Below the pieces are notes generated by a model, which worked only from the letters and a program-made list of their open reading frames with translations, was not told the DNA's origin and searched no databases. DNA of 21,655 nt from an archaeon. GTDB lineage: Archaea; Hydrothermarchaeota; Hydrothermarchaeia; Hydrothermarchaeales; JALUUU01. How positions within the stretch are numbered: position 1 is the stretch's first letter; every line of letters starts with the position of its first letter. Where the stretch lies: NCBI GenBank assembly GCA_027021185.1, contig JALUUU010000261.1, positions 1-21,655 on the forward strand, written 5' to 3'. Below are positions 13,728 through 20,455 of this stretch, piece by piece. The translations under genes and the position numbers were made by a program.

Positions 13728-16275
13728 CCGCATCACCTCCGTTAACCGCTTTTGTAGGGGTAGATTTCTCAACCAGCTTAGGTTTAGGTTTACCATACAC
13801 TAACGAACGAGGTGAAAATCTCTTAAGTCTAAGGGAATTGGTGACCACTGACACAGAGCTAAAAGCCATAGCAGCGGCAGCTAGCATAGGGTTCAATAAA
13901 AGTCCTTTAAACGGGAATAAGATCCCAGCGGCTACGGGTATCAAAGATACATTGTAGAAGAACGCCCAAAAAAGGTTTTGCTTAATGGTTCGCATCGTAC
14001 GCTTGCTTAATTCTATGGCCATGACAACGCCCATGAGGTCGCCGCTCATCAAGGTTATGTCACCTGCCTCCATGGCGATGTCTGTTCCGGTGCCTATAGC
14101 TATGCCAACATCTGCCTGAGCTAGGGCGGGGGCGTCGTTTATCCCGTCACCGACCATGGCAACAACTCTGCCCTCCTCTTGGAGTTTCTTGACTTCATTA
14201 GCCTTGTCCTCAGGTAAAACCTCCGCTAAAACACGGTCGATGCCGACCTCTCTAGCGATGGCTTTGGCTGTGCGTTTATTGTCCCCCGTAATCATGACAA
14301 CCTCGAGGCCTAGCCTATGCAGCGCTTCAACAGCCTCTTTAGAATTCTCTTTCAAAGTATCAGCGACAGCAATGATGCCAACCGCTTTACCGTCCACAGC
14401 AACGAGCATGGCTGTCTTACCCTGTCTTTCAAGCTCCTTCATCCGGCTCTCCAATGCCCTGATATCTACTCCTTCGTCCGTCATCAACTTTCTCGTGCCC
14501 AGGAAAACGACCTTGCCCTCTATCCGAGCTTTTATTCCATGTCCTGGAATAGCTTCAAAGAACTCTGCTTTAACCAGATTAATGCCCCAGTCCTCAGAGC
14601 CTTTAACAATTGCCTCTCCAAGAGGATGCTCAGAACCTTTCTCGGAGCTTGCAGCCATACGAAGAACGTCCTTCTCCTCCCATCCCTTAACAGCGATAAC
14701 ATCTGTTAGGGACGGCTTACCTTTGGTAAGAGTCCCAGTTTTATCAAGGATGATAGTGTCGATCTTATGAGCTGTTTCGAGGCTTTCACCGCCCTTAATT
14801 AAAATTCCACTTTCGGCCCCTTTCCCGGTGCCGACCATTATGGCGGTAGGCGTGGCCAGCCCTAAAGCGCAAGGACATGCAATTATGAGGACCGCAATAA
14901 AAACCGTTAAAGCGAACACAAAAGGCGTCATCTGCAGATATTTGTCGAGGGGCTCACCAGTGAGAATGGCGGTTCCTCCAAAGTACCAGAAAATAGCCGA
15001 CAATACAGCGATTGCAATAACTATAGGTACAAAAATGCCAGCGATCTTATCGGCTAGCCTCTGGATAGGGGCCTTACTACCCTGAGCCTCCTCCACCAAT
15101 TTGATTATCTGAGCCAAGACAGTATCTTTACCTACCTTAGCGGCTTTGAACTTGAATGATCCTGTTTTATTAATAGTTGCACCAATGACACTGTCCCCAA
15201 CCTGCTTCTCGACGGGAATGCTCTCACCCGTTATCATGGACTCGTCGACAGCGGAGCGTCCCTCTATAATCACGCCATCCACAGGGATTTTCTCCCCCGG
15301 CCTAACCACCACGATATCGCCGATCCGAACCTCGTCCACGGGGATATCCATCTCCTTACCGTCCCTGATAACACGGGCCGTCTTTGCCTGAAGACCCATT
15401 AGTTTCTTAATAGCCTCGGATGTCTCACCTTTGGCCTTAGCCTCGAGATACCGCCCAAGGATAATCAATGTTATAATAACGGCCGCTGTGTCGTAGTAAA
15501 CCTCTAAAGGTATTCCCTTCGAGAGGAAAAAATCCGGGAAGAAGGTTACCGCAAGGCTGTAGAAGAATGCTGCGCTAGTGCCCACGGCAATCAGGGTGTT
15601 CATGTCTGCGCTACGGTGACGCAGAGCGGCTATGAAACCCCTGTAGAATCGTGCACCAACCCAGAACTGCACAGGAATCGCTAGAGCCAGGAGGACATAG
15701 AAGTTTGATAAGAACTCTGGTATCCACGGGAACCACTCAGGAAAACTGCCCATAAAAATTGGCAAACTCAAGACAATGCCAACTATCAATCTTTTCCTAA
15801 GCTCGTCTATCTCTCGAACCCGTGCCTCTTTTTCTCGGTCCACAACATCTTCCTTTATTTCAACTGGTTTGTACCCCGCATCTCTGATAGCTTTCTTAAT
15901 CTCTCCCAAAGAGGTAATTGTTGGTACGAATTCAACCGTGGCTTTCTCAGTTGCAAGGTTTACATTCGCCTCTAGCACCCCTTCAAGCTTCTTAATAGCT
16001 TTTTCAACAGCTGCGACGCAGCTGGCGCAAGTCATGCCTTGAATAGGAATCGTGGCTTTTTCCACCACAACATCATAGCCCAACTTTTTTGTCTCTTTGA
16101 TAAAGTCCTCTAATGTTGACTTTGATGGATCATAAATAAGCGTGGCTTTCTCAGTTGCAAGGTTTACATTAACCTTCTTTACCCCATCTATTTTTTTCAG
16201 CCCCTTCTCAACTGTGGCAACACAGCTGGCGCATGTCATGCCCTCGACAGGCAAATCTACTTTCTTCTCTTTCAT
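13717..16275 (-). CDS. copA: Copper-exporting P1B-type ATPase CopA
   Basis: CopA pumps Cu(I) out of the cytoplasm using ATP. The protein (852 aa from ATG 16275) has two N-terminal heavy-metal domains, each with GMTCASC (about 12-18 and 80-86), then eight membrane helices. The transmembrane metal site CPC lies in ACPCALGLATP (about 466-476). The phosphorylation site is DKTGTLT (about 511-517), SEHPLG carries the nucleotide-domain His-Pro, and GDGINDAPALAQAD is the hinge motif. Conserved Asn, Tyr and Met/Ser residues in the last helices (FFYNVSLIP, MAFSSVSVVTNSLRL) fit the Cu(I) class 1B-1. I chose ATG 16275 because GAGGTG lies six bases upstream; GTG 16284 overlaps that site. It overlaps the upstream 53-aa ORF by ATGA and the downstream 22-residue microprotein by 11 bases. 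An Lrp-TRASH regulator is divergent. Confidence 0.95.
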   Translation of the reverse strand: MKEKKVDLPVEGMTCASCVATVEKGLKKIDGVKKVNVNLATEKATLIYDPSKSTLEDFIKETKKLGYDVVVEKATIPIQGMTCASCVAAVEKAIKKLEGVLEANVNLATEKATVEFVPTITSLGEIKKAIRDAGYKPVEIKEDVVDREKEARVREIDELRKRLIVGIVLSLPIFMGSFPEWFPWIPEFLSNFYVLLALAIPVQFWVGARFYRGFIAALRHRSADMNTLIAVGTSAAFFYSLAVTFFPDFFLSKGIPLEVYYDTAAVIITLIILGRYLEAKAKGETSEAIKKLMGLQAKTARVIRDGKEMDIPVDEVRIGDIVVVRPGEKIPVDGVIIEGRSAVDESMITGESIPVEKQVGDSVIGATINKTGSFKFKAAKVGKDTVLAQIIKLVEEAQGSKAPIQRLADKIAGIFVPIVIAIAVLSAIFWYFGGTAILTGEPLDKYLQMTPFVFALTVFIAVLIIACPCALGLATPTAIMVGTGKGAESGILIKGGESLETAHKIDTIILDKTGTLTKGKPSLTDVIAVKGWEEKDVLRMAASSEKGSEHPLGEAIVKGSEDWGINLVKAEFFEAIPGHGIKARIEGKVVFLGTRKLMTDEGVDIRALESRMKELERQGKTAMLVAVDGKAVGIIAVADTLKENSKEAVEALHRLGLEVVMITGDNKRTAKAIAREVGIDRVLAEVLPEDKANEVKKLQEEGRVVAMVGDGINDAPALAQADVGIAIGTGTDIAMEAGDITLMSGDLMGVVMAIELSKRTMRTIKQNLFWAFFYNVSLIPVAAGILFPFKGLLLNPMLAAAAMAFSSVSVVTNSLRLKRFSPRSLVYGKPKPKLVEKSTPTKAVNGGDAVED

Positions 16276-16433
16276 TTTTTGCACCTCTCAGCTATTCGCC
16301 ACTTACCTGATCTCAAGGCCTGATTAATGGAATTCAGGTTTTTCCGTGTCAAAGAATATTTTGTCCTGAACTCCTTATAGTTCTGGTTGATCAAAAGATC
16401 TACAAGATCATAAAGTTTTAACCTTAGTTTCAT
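16272..16433 (-). CDS. 53-aa basic protein translationally coupled to copA
   Basis: A 53-codon ORF reads MKLRLKLYDLVDLLINQNYK, then EFRTKYSLTRKNLNSINQAL, then RSGKWRIAERCKK and TGA. The stop overlaps the copA start as ATGA, a tight coupling that supports translation. The ATG at 16433 lies about 32 bases after a strong TATA box (16461-16470), giving a leader of about six bases. It is strongly basic, with one Cys near the C-terminus and a helical, leucine-rich first half. I recognise no family. It could be a small DNA-binding or regulatory protein, or a leader ORF whose translation opens the copA start. It is the first gene of the copper operon. Confidence 0.65.
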   Translation of the reverse strand: MKLRLKLYDLVDLLINQNYKEFRTKYSLTRKNLNSINQALRSGKWRIAERCKK

Positions 16434-16460
16434 GGCTAGTTAATAAGGCCCCTCCGCGGG

Positions 16461-16470
16461 TTATAAATAG
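16461..16470 (-). promoter_or_regulatory. Promoter of the copper operon
   Basis: The minus strand has GAAAAAG (BRE-like), then CTATTTATAA, centred about 32 bases before ATG 16433 of the 53-aa ORF. It lies in the 264-base region shared with the divergent Lrp-TRASH gene. Confidence 0.6.
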
Positions 16471-16550
16471 CTTTTTCTTTCAATTAGAATATTTTTTACC
16501 AGATTTTTTCAGGTTATGCTAAGTTCATCCCGATAATTTTTTAAAATAAG

Positions 16551-16593
16551 ATAATTCCCTTGTGGTTTTACTATCTATACTATAAGGAATTAT
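16551..16593. repeat. Long-spaced inverted repeat ATAATTCC...GGAATTAT between copA operon and regulator
   Basis: Perfect 8-bp arms (16551-16558 and 16586-16593) are extended by CTT/AA pairs with one bulge and separated by 27 bases. They lie between the two divergent promoters, so they could be paired half-sites for the Lrp-TRASH regulator, which belongs to a family binding as multimers to spaced sites. Confidence 0.45.
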
Positions 16594-16663
16594 GAAAATA
16601 GGATTTTTATGGTGCGTTATTTGAACCATAATACCTAAACACAATCATATACGAAATGAAAAG

Positions 16664-16670
16664 TTTTAAA
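16664..16670 (+). promoter_or_regulatory. TATA-like box for the Lrp-TRASH gene
   Basis: GAAAAG (BRE-like) runs into TTTTAAA, centred about 31 bases before ATG 16698. This implies a leader of about five bases without a Shine-Dalgarno. Confidence 0.5.
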
Positions 16671-16697
16671 TTGCCGAGTTTATAAAAAAGATAAAAT

Positions 16698-17288
16698 ATG
16701 AAGCTTGATGCTGTCGACCTTGAAATATTGAGGATACTTCAGGAGGATTCTAGAAAGCCCTACTCTGAGATAGCTGCAAAAGCGAATATAAGCAGGCCCA
16801 CCGCCAAGGCTAGGATAAAGAAATTACAGAGCCAGGGGATCATAAAAAAGTTCACTGTAATTATTGATAGGGACGCAATAGTGCAAAATATAATAGTTTT
16901 ACTTCAGATGAAGGCTGAAAATCTCGAAGGTGTGTTTAATGAATTGAAGGGCATAGAAGAAATCCTCGAGATATACGAAGTAATGGGGGAACGCAACATA
17001 GCATGCAAGGCAATAGTCCAGAGTATGGAGGAGCTACGCCGCCTAATAGAGAGAGTAAATACACTGGATGTGAAAGATTTCTACGCCTCAGTTGTCTTAA
17101 AAACAATAAAGGAGGAACATGAAAAAAGGGTTGGCCCCGAGATCGGCGTCAGCCTTGAATGCGAATATTGTGGCAAAGGTATAGCGGGCATCCCTTATAA
17201 ATTCAAAGTACATAATGTAGAGCACTATTTCTGCTGCCCCTTATGCCTTAAAACCTATAAGAAGAGAATACGGCGGACAACTAGATAA
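16698..17288 (+). CDS. Lrp/AsnC-family regulator with C-terminal TRASH metal-sensing domain
   Basis: A 196-aa transcription regulator. Residues 1-52 are the Lrp-type winged HTH (LDAVDLEILRILQEDSRKPY, then ISRPTAKARIKKLQSQGIIK). Residues about 60-140 form the RAM-like dimer domain, and the C-terminal part is a TRASH domain with Cys155-x2-Cys158 and Cys179-x3-Cys183 (CEYCGK, then HYFCCPLC with an extra Cys180). Archaeal regulators of this architecture (CopT/CopR type in Sulfolobus) sense copper and control copA. Its divergent position next to the copper operon makes it the likely copper-responsive regulator here. The start ATG 16698 is supported by a TATA-like box at 16664-16670. The protein ends in a basic tail KKRIRRTTR. 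Confidence 0.9.
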   Translation: MKLDAVDLEILRILQEDSRKPYSEIAAKANISRPTAKARIKKLQSQGIIKKFTVIIDRDAIVQNIIVLLQMKAENLEGVFNELKGIEEILEIYEVMGERNIACKAIVQSMEELRRLIERVNTLDVKDFYASVVLKTIKEEHEKRVGPEIGVSLECEYCGKGIAGIPYKFKVHNVEHYFCCPLCLKTYKKRIRRTTR

Positions 17289-17438
17289 ACATGTAAATGT
17301 CTTAAATTTTCAAATAGAGCCGCACTACTAGTTGGAGCAAATGTGTTGTCGTTACAAAATCCACGCTGGCGACAAACAGAACAAGCAGGATATTATTAAG
17401 TAGGCTATTAGCAAATTGCGGAAAAATTTCCCCGAATG

Positions 17439-17472
17439 CGCTATACTTTCCTATGACTAAAGAGGTATAGCG
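17439..17472. repeat. Inverted repeat CGCTATAC-N18-GTATAGCG
   Basis: Perfect 8-bp arms, extendable by three pairs including G-U if transcribed, lie in the 246-base gap between the Lrp-TRASH gene and the OsmC-like gene. The repeat ends about 30 bases upstream of the OsmC TATA box, and a GGAAA-AA-TTTCC dyad sits just before it at 17420-17431. It may be the end of the regulator transcript or an operator for the OsmC-like gene. Confidence 0.45.
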
Positions 17473-17502
17473 TGCGTGGTAAGAGTATATAAGAAATTAA
17501 GC

Positions 17503-17510
17503 TATATATA
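17503..17510 (+). promoter_or_regulatory. TATA box for the OsmC-like gene
   Basis: TATATATA is centred 28-29 bases before ATG 17535. This favours that start over TTG 17511, which touches the box. Confidence 0.6.
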
Positions 17511-17534
17511 TTGATCTTAAGGTGTGATAGAAAA

Positions 17535-18056
17535 ATGATTTTGAATAGAGTGAATATGGATAATTTAGAGGCGACCATAGAAAAGGCGAAAAAAAATCCC
17601 GGTGTTTTGAAAAAAGTCAACAGGATCGAGGGTGAATGGCTCCTAGAGGAGGAAGGTCCACAGTTCAGAGCCGTAATAAAGACAGAAAAGGGGGATTACA
17701 GACTTGAGGCAGATCAGCCAAGATTCCTCGGTGGAAAAGGGACGGCACCTGGCCCCATGATTTATTGTCTATATGGAGTGACTTCCTGCTTCGCAGCAAC
17801 ATTCGCATCTATTGCCGCTGAGAAAGGCACAGAATTGAAAAAACTAAAGGTTACAGCAGAGTCCTATGTAGACCTCTCCAGGAGCATGGGACTAACAGAC
17901 AACCCTGTGGTAGATCAGGTGGTCTTCAAGGTGCAATGCGAAACAAAAAACAGCGCAGATGTGGAGGAGATTAAAAGACTGGCTATGGAGCGTTGCCCCG
18001 CAGTTTACTGCCTAACAAAACCCATTCAACTCCAAGTAAAGCTTACAGAGGATTAA
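17535..18056 (+). CDS. OsmC-family peroxiredoxin-like protein
   Basis: OsmC-family proteins reduce organic hydroperoxides with a pair of cysteines. The 173-aa protein has LGGKGTAPGPMIYCLYGVTS (65-84), then Cys85 at the start of the central helix (CFAATFASIAAEKG), and a second motif ERCPAVYC with Cys154 and Cys159 before the last strand (IQLQVKL). Cys85 and Cys154 match the usual catalytic pair; Cys159 is the common third Cys of the CPxxxxC form. The first 30 residues form an extra N-terminal helix. ATG 17535 is chosen from the TATA box and a GGTGTGAT site seven bases upstream. It stands alone after the Lrp-TRASH gene and points to oxidative or electrophile stress; a link with copper is possible but not shown. 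Confidence 0.87.
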   Translation: MILNRVNMDNLEATIEKAKKNPGVLKKVNRIEGEWLLEEEGPQFRAVIKTEKGDYRLEADQPRFLGGKGTAPGPMIYCLYGVTSCFAATFASIAAEKGTELKKLKVTAESYVDLSRSMGLTDNPVVDQVVFKVQCETKNSADVEEIKRLAMERCPAVYCLTKPIQLQVKLTED

Positions 18057-18075
18057 TTAAGCCTACATTAGGGAA

Positions 18076-18083
18076 TTATAAAT
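18076..18083 (+). promoter_or_regulatory. TATA box upstream of a possible 55-aa gene
   Basis: TTATAAAT is centred 28 bases before ATG 18108, the leaderless geometry seen elsewhere in the window. Confidence 0.5.
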
Positions 18084-18107
18084 TTAAACAGACAAGGCCC
18101 GGGCCTA

Positions 18108-18275
18108 ATGGCAGGCCAAAATACCTATAGAGTGGCGCGATGCATGAAAGAAATCGGGGATCGCAGAGAATATAAATTCTTCATTTTAGAGATTCCGAGG
18201 ATACTCCGAGAAGACTTGAAAAATCGAATGCCACTGAGGATATTGAATCTACATGATTCAAAACTGTTTAATTAA
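18108..18275 (+). CDS. Possible 55-aa protein, unrecognised
   Basis: A 55-codon ORF (MAGQNTYRVARCMKEIGDRR, then EYKFFILEIPRILREDLKNR, then MPLRILNLHDSKLFN) lies between the OsmC-like gene and the PAS-GAF sensor. Support comes from the TATA box at the leaderless distance and a balanced, charged composition with an apparent strand (YKFFILEI) and helix (RILREDLKNR). I recognise no family and no strong motif. It could be a small cytoplasmic protein or a chance frame. Another TATA-like AT-rich stretch (18267-18279) overlaps its end and may drive the following sensor gene, whose start is 63 bases further on. Confidence 0.4.
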   Translation: MAGQNTYRVARCMKEIGDRREYKFFILEIPRILREDLKNRMPLRILNLHDSKLFN

Positions 18276-18338
18276 TATTCCCGCATAAACAGTCTTCTGC
18301 CGCTACATATTTCTTTTATCCCGGTAAGGAGAATACTG

Positions 18339-19463
18339 ATGAACTATTGGGAGGGTCTTTCAAGACACGCCGAAGGGATAATAATCGCGAGCATTGGATG
18401 GCTCTTGAATATTCCGTATTGGGTCTCGATGTATAGGTACCATAGCTCATTGGGACATTCCTTGGTTGAGCACTTCTATGAGGACCTGCATCTCCACTTG
18501 ATGGCACTCGGAACTATACCTATATTCATGATCCTCGGGTATTTCTGGGATAAAAAATCCATGCTGGAACGCGATGTTTCCCTGAGAAGGGATTTTCTTC
18601 AAGCCATCCTTGATAACATGCAGGACGGGCTCGTGGTTTATGACAAAAGCAGGAAGATCATCGAAGCGAATAAACAAATGGAGACATTATTCGGCGCGCC
18701 TAGGGAGGAGCTTCTTGGGAAGGAATGCCTTGACCTTATCAAGTGCGATATCGAGGATTGCCCGGTTCTCACGGTATTTGAGAGGAAGATTAATGTTTAT
18801 GGCGGAGCCTGTGAGCAACTGAAGCACAGAGGAGGCCGCAAAACCTTCGTAGAAATCAACTCCTACCCCATAAAGAACAATGGGGATGTTGAATACGTGC
18901 TGGAAGTGATAAAAGACATCACCGAAAAGATACTGAGGGAGAAGGAGGAGATTCTTTTATCACACATAGACGACCTGCTGGACTCTAAGGTTGAAAAGAA
19001 GAAAGTGCTAAGGGAGGTAACGGAGAGTTTGGTGAGGGAGTTCGGCTATGATATCGCTGGAATTGCTGTGGTTAAAGCAGGCGGAGAGAAGCTTCTCCCA
19101 GTCGTCTTATCAGTGAATAGGAGGATCAAGGTTCTATCAGGGAACTTTATCAAGCAGTTATGCGAGAAGGAGGTGGCTGTCCCGGCCGGCAGCCCAATTG
19201 AGAAGGTGATAAAGAAAGGCCGAGTACTGTTCTCGAAGAACATTTCCAAACTGTTATCCAGATCCCTAAGCGATAAGAAGCTTGGAAGGCTGGATAGGGC
19301 GCTTAAAAGACTCGATACTTTGAGATATGTTATAATCGTACCCATCATAACCCAGGGGGAATCGGTTCATGGACTAATAGGTTTTGCAAGCGCCGATGAG
19401 CTTAGGGAATCTGATGCCCAAAGATTAATAAGGATAGGAAAAAAGATCTCAGGGATTCTATGA
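18339..19463 (+). CDS. Membrane PAS-GAF sensor protein without kinase domain
   Basis: A 374-aa signalling protein. Two membrane helices (about 13-31 and 53-70) frame a short His-rich external loop (YRYHSSLGH, then DLHLHLM). A coiled linker (71-88) leads to a PAS domain (about 88-196: ILDNMQDGLVVYDKSRKI, then ANKQMETLFGAPREELLGKE, ending VIKDITEK) and a GAF-like domain (about 205-374). The PAS domain holds Cys130, Cys136, Cys141 and Cys158, a cluster seen in many archaeal PAS sensors that could bind a metal or haem or sense redox. No H-box, ATPase, GGDEF or HTH follows, so it must act through a partner. ATG 18339 is preceded by AAGGAG seven bases upstream. Confidence 0.85.
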   Translation: MNYWEGLSRHAEGIIIASIGWLLNIPYWVSMYRYHSSLGHSLVEHFYEDLHLHLMALGTIPIFMILGYFWDKKSMLERDVSLRRDFLQAILDNMQDGLVVYDKSRKIIEANKQMETLFGAPREELLGKECLDLIKCDIEDCPVLTVFERKINVYGGACEQLKHRGGRKTFVEINSYPIKNNGDVEYVLEVIKDITEKILREKEEILLSHIDDLLDSKVEKKKVLREVTESLVREFGYDIAGIAVVKAGGEKLLPVVLSVNRRIKVLSGNFIKQLCEKEVAVPAGSPIEKVIKKGRVLFSKNISKLLSRSLSDKKLGRLDRALKRLDTLRYVIIVPIITQGESVHGLIGFASADELRESDAQRLIRIGKKISGIL

Positions 19464-19744
19464 AAATATGAAAAGAGGAAAAAATTCAACTCCACATATA
19501 TCCGTTATGCAGGGGATTGATCTACGGCGCCTCTGAGAATAGGGGCCTCAGCTTCCCGGAGCAGAGACGCCCAACTGCTAAGCATTTAATCCAGACCCCT
19601 GCTATTGAAAACGTCTATACAAATCTGTATTGAACGCGTCGTTCATTCAATAACACACACCGTGCCTCTTTGGGCGTGGAAAGGGATTCAGGGCATTGGG
19701 TGGAGCAGGAAGTTTGGGTTGATCCCTATAGGAAAAAATGATGC
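19464..19744. other. Gene-poor stretch after the PAS-GAF gene
   Basis: About 280 bases with no convincing gene. It holds the 46-base hairpin described separately and short frames only: 26 aa on the minus strand at 19505-19585 (RLCSGKL-like and LLREAEAPILRGAVDQSPA readings) and a start-less plus-strand frame ending in GHWVEQEVWVDPYRKK near 19739. These could be scraps of a decayed gene or element, but none has a start signal I trust. Confidence 0.4.
19526..19571. repeat. GC-rich imperfect hairpin GGCGCCTCTG...CAGAGACGCC
   Basis: The arms pair over nine of ten positions (one C-A mismatch) around 26 bases that contain GGGG and CCC. It begins 63 bases past the PAS-GAF stop. It could end that transcript, or be part of a structured RNA or a decayed element. 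The motif GGAGCAGAGACRCC at its right arm recurs at 20161-20174. Confidence 0.5.
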
Positions 19745-19951
19745 TTAAGCCTGACGGCTGAGAGTCCTTATCCGTTCACGGTATCTACGCTTGGAATAGC
19801 CGATCTTTGCCAGCCATCTACGGGTCTGAGAATCAGTATAGGTACCTCTTCTATACGCCTGACGCTTCGCCTTATCCCAAGTCTGAGCTTTGAGCTTATC
19901 CACAGTGCTAACATCAATCCCATTAAACCTATCGTTGTATCCCCCAGTCAC
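19745..19951 (-). CDS. Small basic protein of about 68 aa, unrecognised
   Basis: A very basic small protein: TGGYNDRFNGIDVSTVDKLK, then AQTWDKAKRQAYRRGTYTDS, then QTRRWLAKIGYSKRRYRERI and RTLSRQA. The second half looks helical, with a pattern that would suit nucleic acid binding, but I recognise no domain. GGGTGGTGAT on the minus strand lies seven bases before GTG 19951; ATG 19960 and GTG 19966 are longer alternatives overlapping that site. ATTTATAA at 20006-20013 would place the transcript start near 19984, leaving a leader with the ribosome binding site. It stands alone in the gene-poor region between the sensor gene and the coiled-coil gene, so its neighbours say nothing about its role. 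Confidence 0.6.
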   Translation of the reverse strand: MTGGYNDRFNGIDVSTVDKLKAQTWDKAKRQAYRRGTYTDSQTRRWLAKIGYSKRRYRERIRTLSRQA

Positions 19952-20005
19952 TGCACTCATCACCACCCTTCAACAGAAAGAAATCCCTGGATTCCGAACC
20001 AAACA

Positions 20006-20013
20006 TTATAAAT
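20006..20013 (-). promoter_or_regulatory. TATA-like box for the small basic protein gene
   Basis: The minus strand has ATTTATAA about 50 bases before ATG 19960. Transcription would start near 19984, ahead of GGGTGGTGAT. Confidence 0.45.
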
Positions 20014-20070
20014 CTCAGAAATTCCCGTATAAGCCGCCTCCTTTATTTTAAGGTTCAATAAGAAGAGGAT

Positions 20071-20103
20071 GCCACTATAATAGCCTAGTAAGGCTTAGGT
20101 GGT
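20071..20103 (+). ncRNA. Candidate small structured RNA (nested hairpin)
   Basis: GCCAC (20071-20075) can pair with GTGGT (20099-20103), enclosing an inner hairpin AGCC-TAGTAA-GGCT (20082-20095). A TATA-like TTTATTTTAA at about 20042-20051 lies 25-26 bases upstream, so a transcript could begin at the outer stem. The short stems make this weak, and no known RNA family is recognised. Confidence 0.2.
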
Positions 20104-20140
20104 CGTACTTAGAGCGGCGGGGGAAGCAAAGGGTAAAAGG

Positions 20141-20149
20141 TTTATAATA
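20141..20149 (+). promoter_or_regulatory. Strong TATA-like box without an obvious gene
   Basis: TTTATAATA is preceded by a purine-rich GGGTAAAAGG and should start transcription near 20171. The next ATG-led frame ends almost at once, so any product would be a non-coding RNA. It overlaps the 3' end of the antisense remnant frame. Confidence 0.3.
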
Positions 20150-20402
20150 CGGGGTGCGGATGGAGCAGAGACACCAGAGCACCGAGGCCTGTCAACTCAA
20201 GACAAAATGCAACATTGAAGGGCCTGGCGAAGTAGACCTCCTGAGTTCCTCCATGTCCCAGTCTCCCTTTGAATAAAACCCTACACCTATGTCCCTCTAT
20301 TAGATGTAATTCCCCAGGTGGCTTCTTTGCTTCTTTGATTTTTTCACATATTTTCTTTGAATCCGAATCACCTAAAAAAGTCGATAGGTAATGCTCGTAC
20401 GG
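20142..20402 (-). pseudogene. Possible gene remnant, 86-codon open frame without start
   Basis: The minus strand is open from just after an in-frame TAG (20403-20405) to TAA (20142-20144). Its protein-like composition reads PYEHYLSTFLGDSDSKKICE, then KIKEAKKPPGELHLIEGHRC, then RVLFKGRLGHGGTQEVYFAR, then PFNVAFCLELTGLGALVSLL and HPHPVL. It has no ATG, GTG or TTG near its beginning. Upstream of the stop, the same frame gives only RNLFEK after another stop. Charge patterning and the strand-like RVLFKGRLGHGGTQEVYFA look like real protein, so this may be the rest of a decayed or frameshifted gene. I recognise no family, and chance cannot be excluded. Confidence 0.35.
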
Positions 20403-20420
20403 CTATTTCTCAAAGAGGTT

Positions 20421-20428
20421 TCTTTAAG
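20421..20428 (+). promoter_or_regulatory. TATA-like box for the coiled-coil gene
   Basis: TCTTTAAG is centred about 30 bases before ATG 20456. The match is weak. Confidence 0.35.
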
Positions 20429-20455
20429 TCAGAAAACATAGAAATTACTCAGTGA

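Noticed and set aside
14156..14770. Long plus-strand open frame (204 codons) antisense to copA
   Set aside because: It is a mirror of the copA ATPase domain codon pattern, with Ser/Thr/Leu-rich low-complexity translation and no start signals.
17341..17403. 20-codon plus-strand frame beginning MCCRYKIHAGDK, with GGAG just upstream
   Set aside because: There is no second copy, no TATA box at a useful distance and too few codons to judge. It was noted because of the Cys-Cys start but is not supported.
19505..19585. Minus-strand 26-aa frame (LLREAEAPILRGAVDQSPA) suspected as the tail of an IS200/IS605 TnpB
   Set aside because: It has no zinc-finger Cys pairs, no RuvC motif and no upstream continuation, and the resemblance is only in composition.
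20160..20276. 38-codon plus-strand frame MEQRHQSTEACQ after a TATA box
   Set aside because: Its ATG lies only about 15 bases after the TATA box centre, so it would precede the transcript start. It also overlaps the more protein-like antisense frame.
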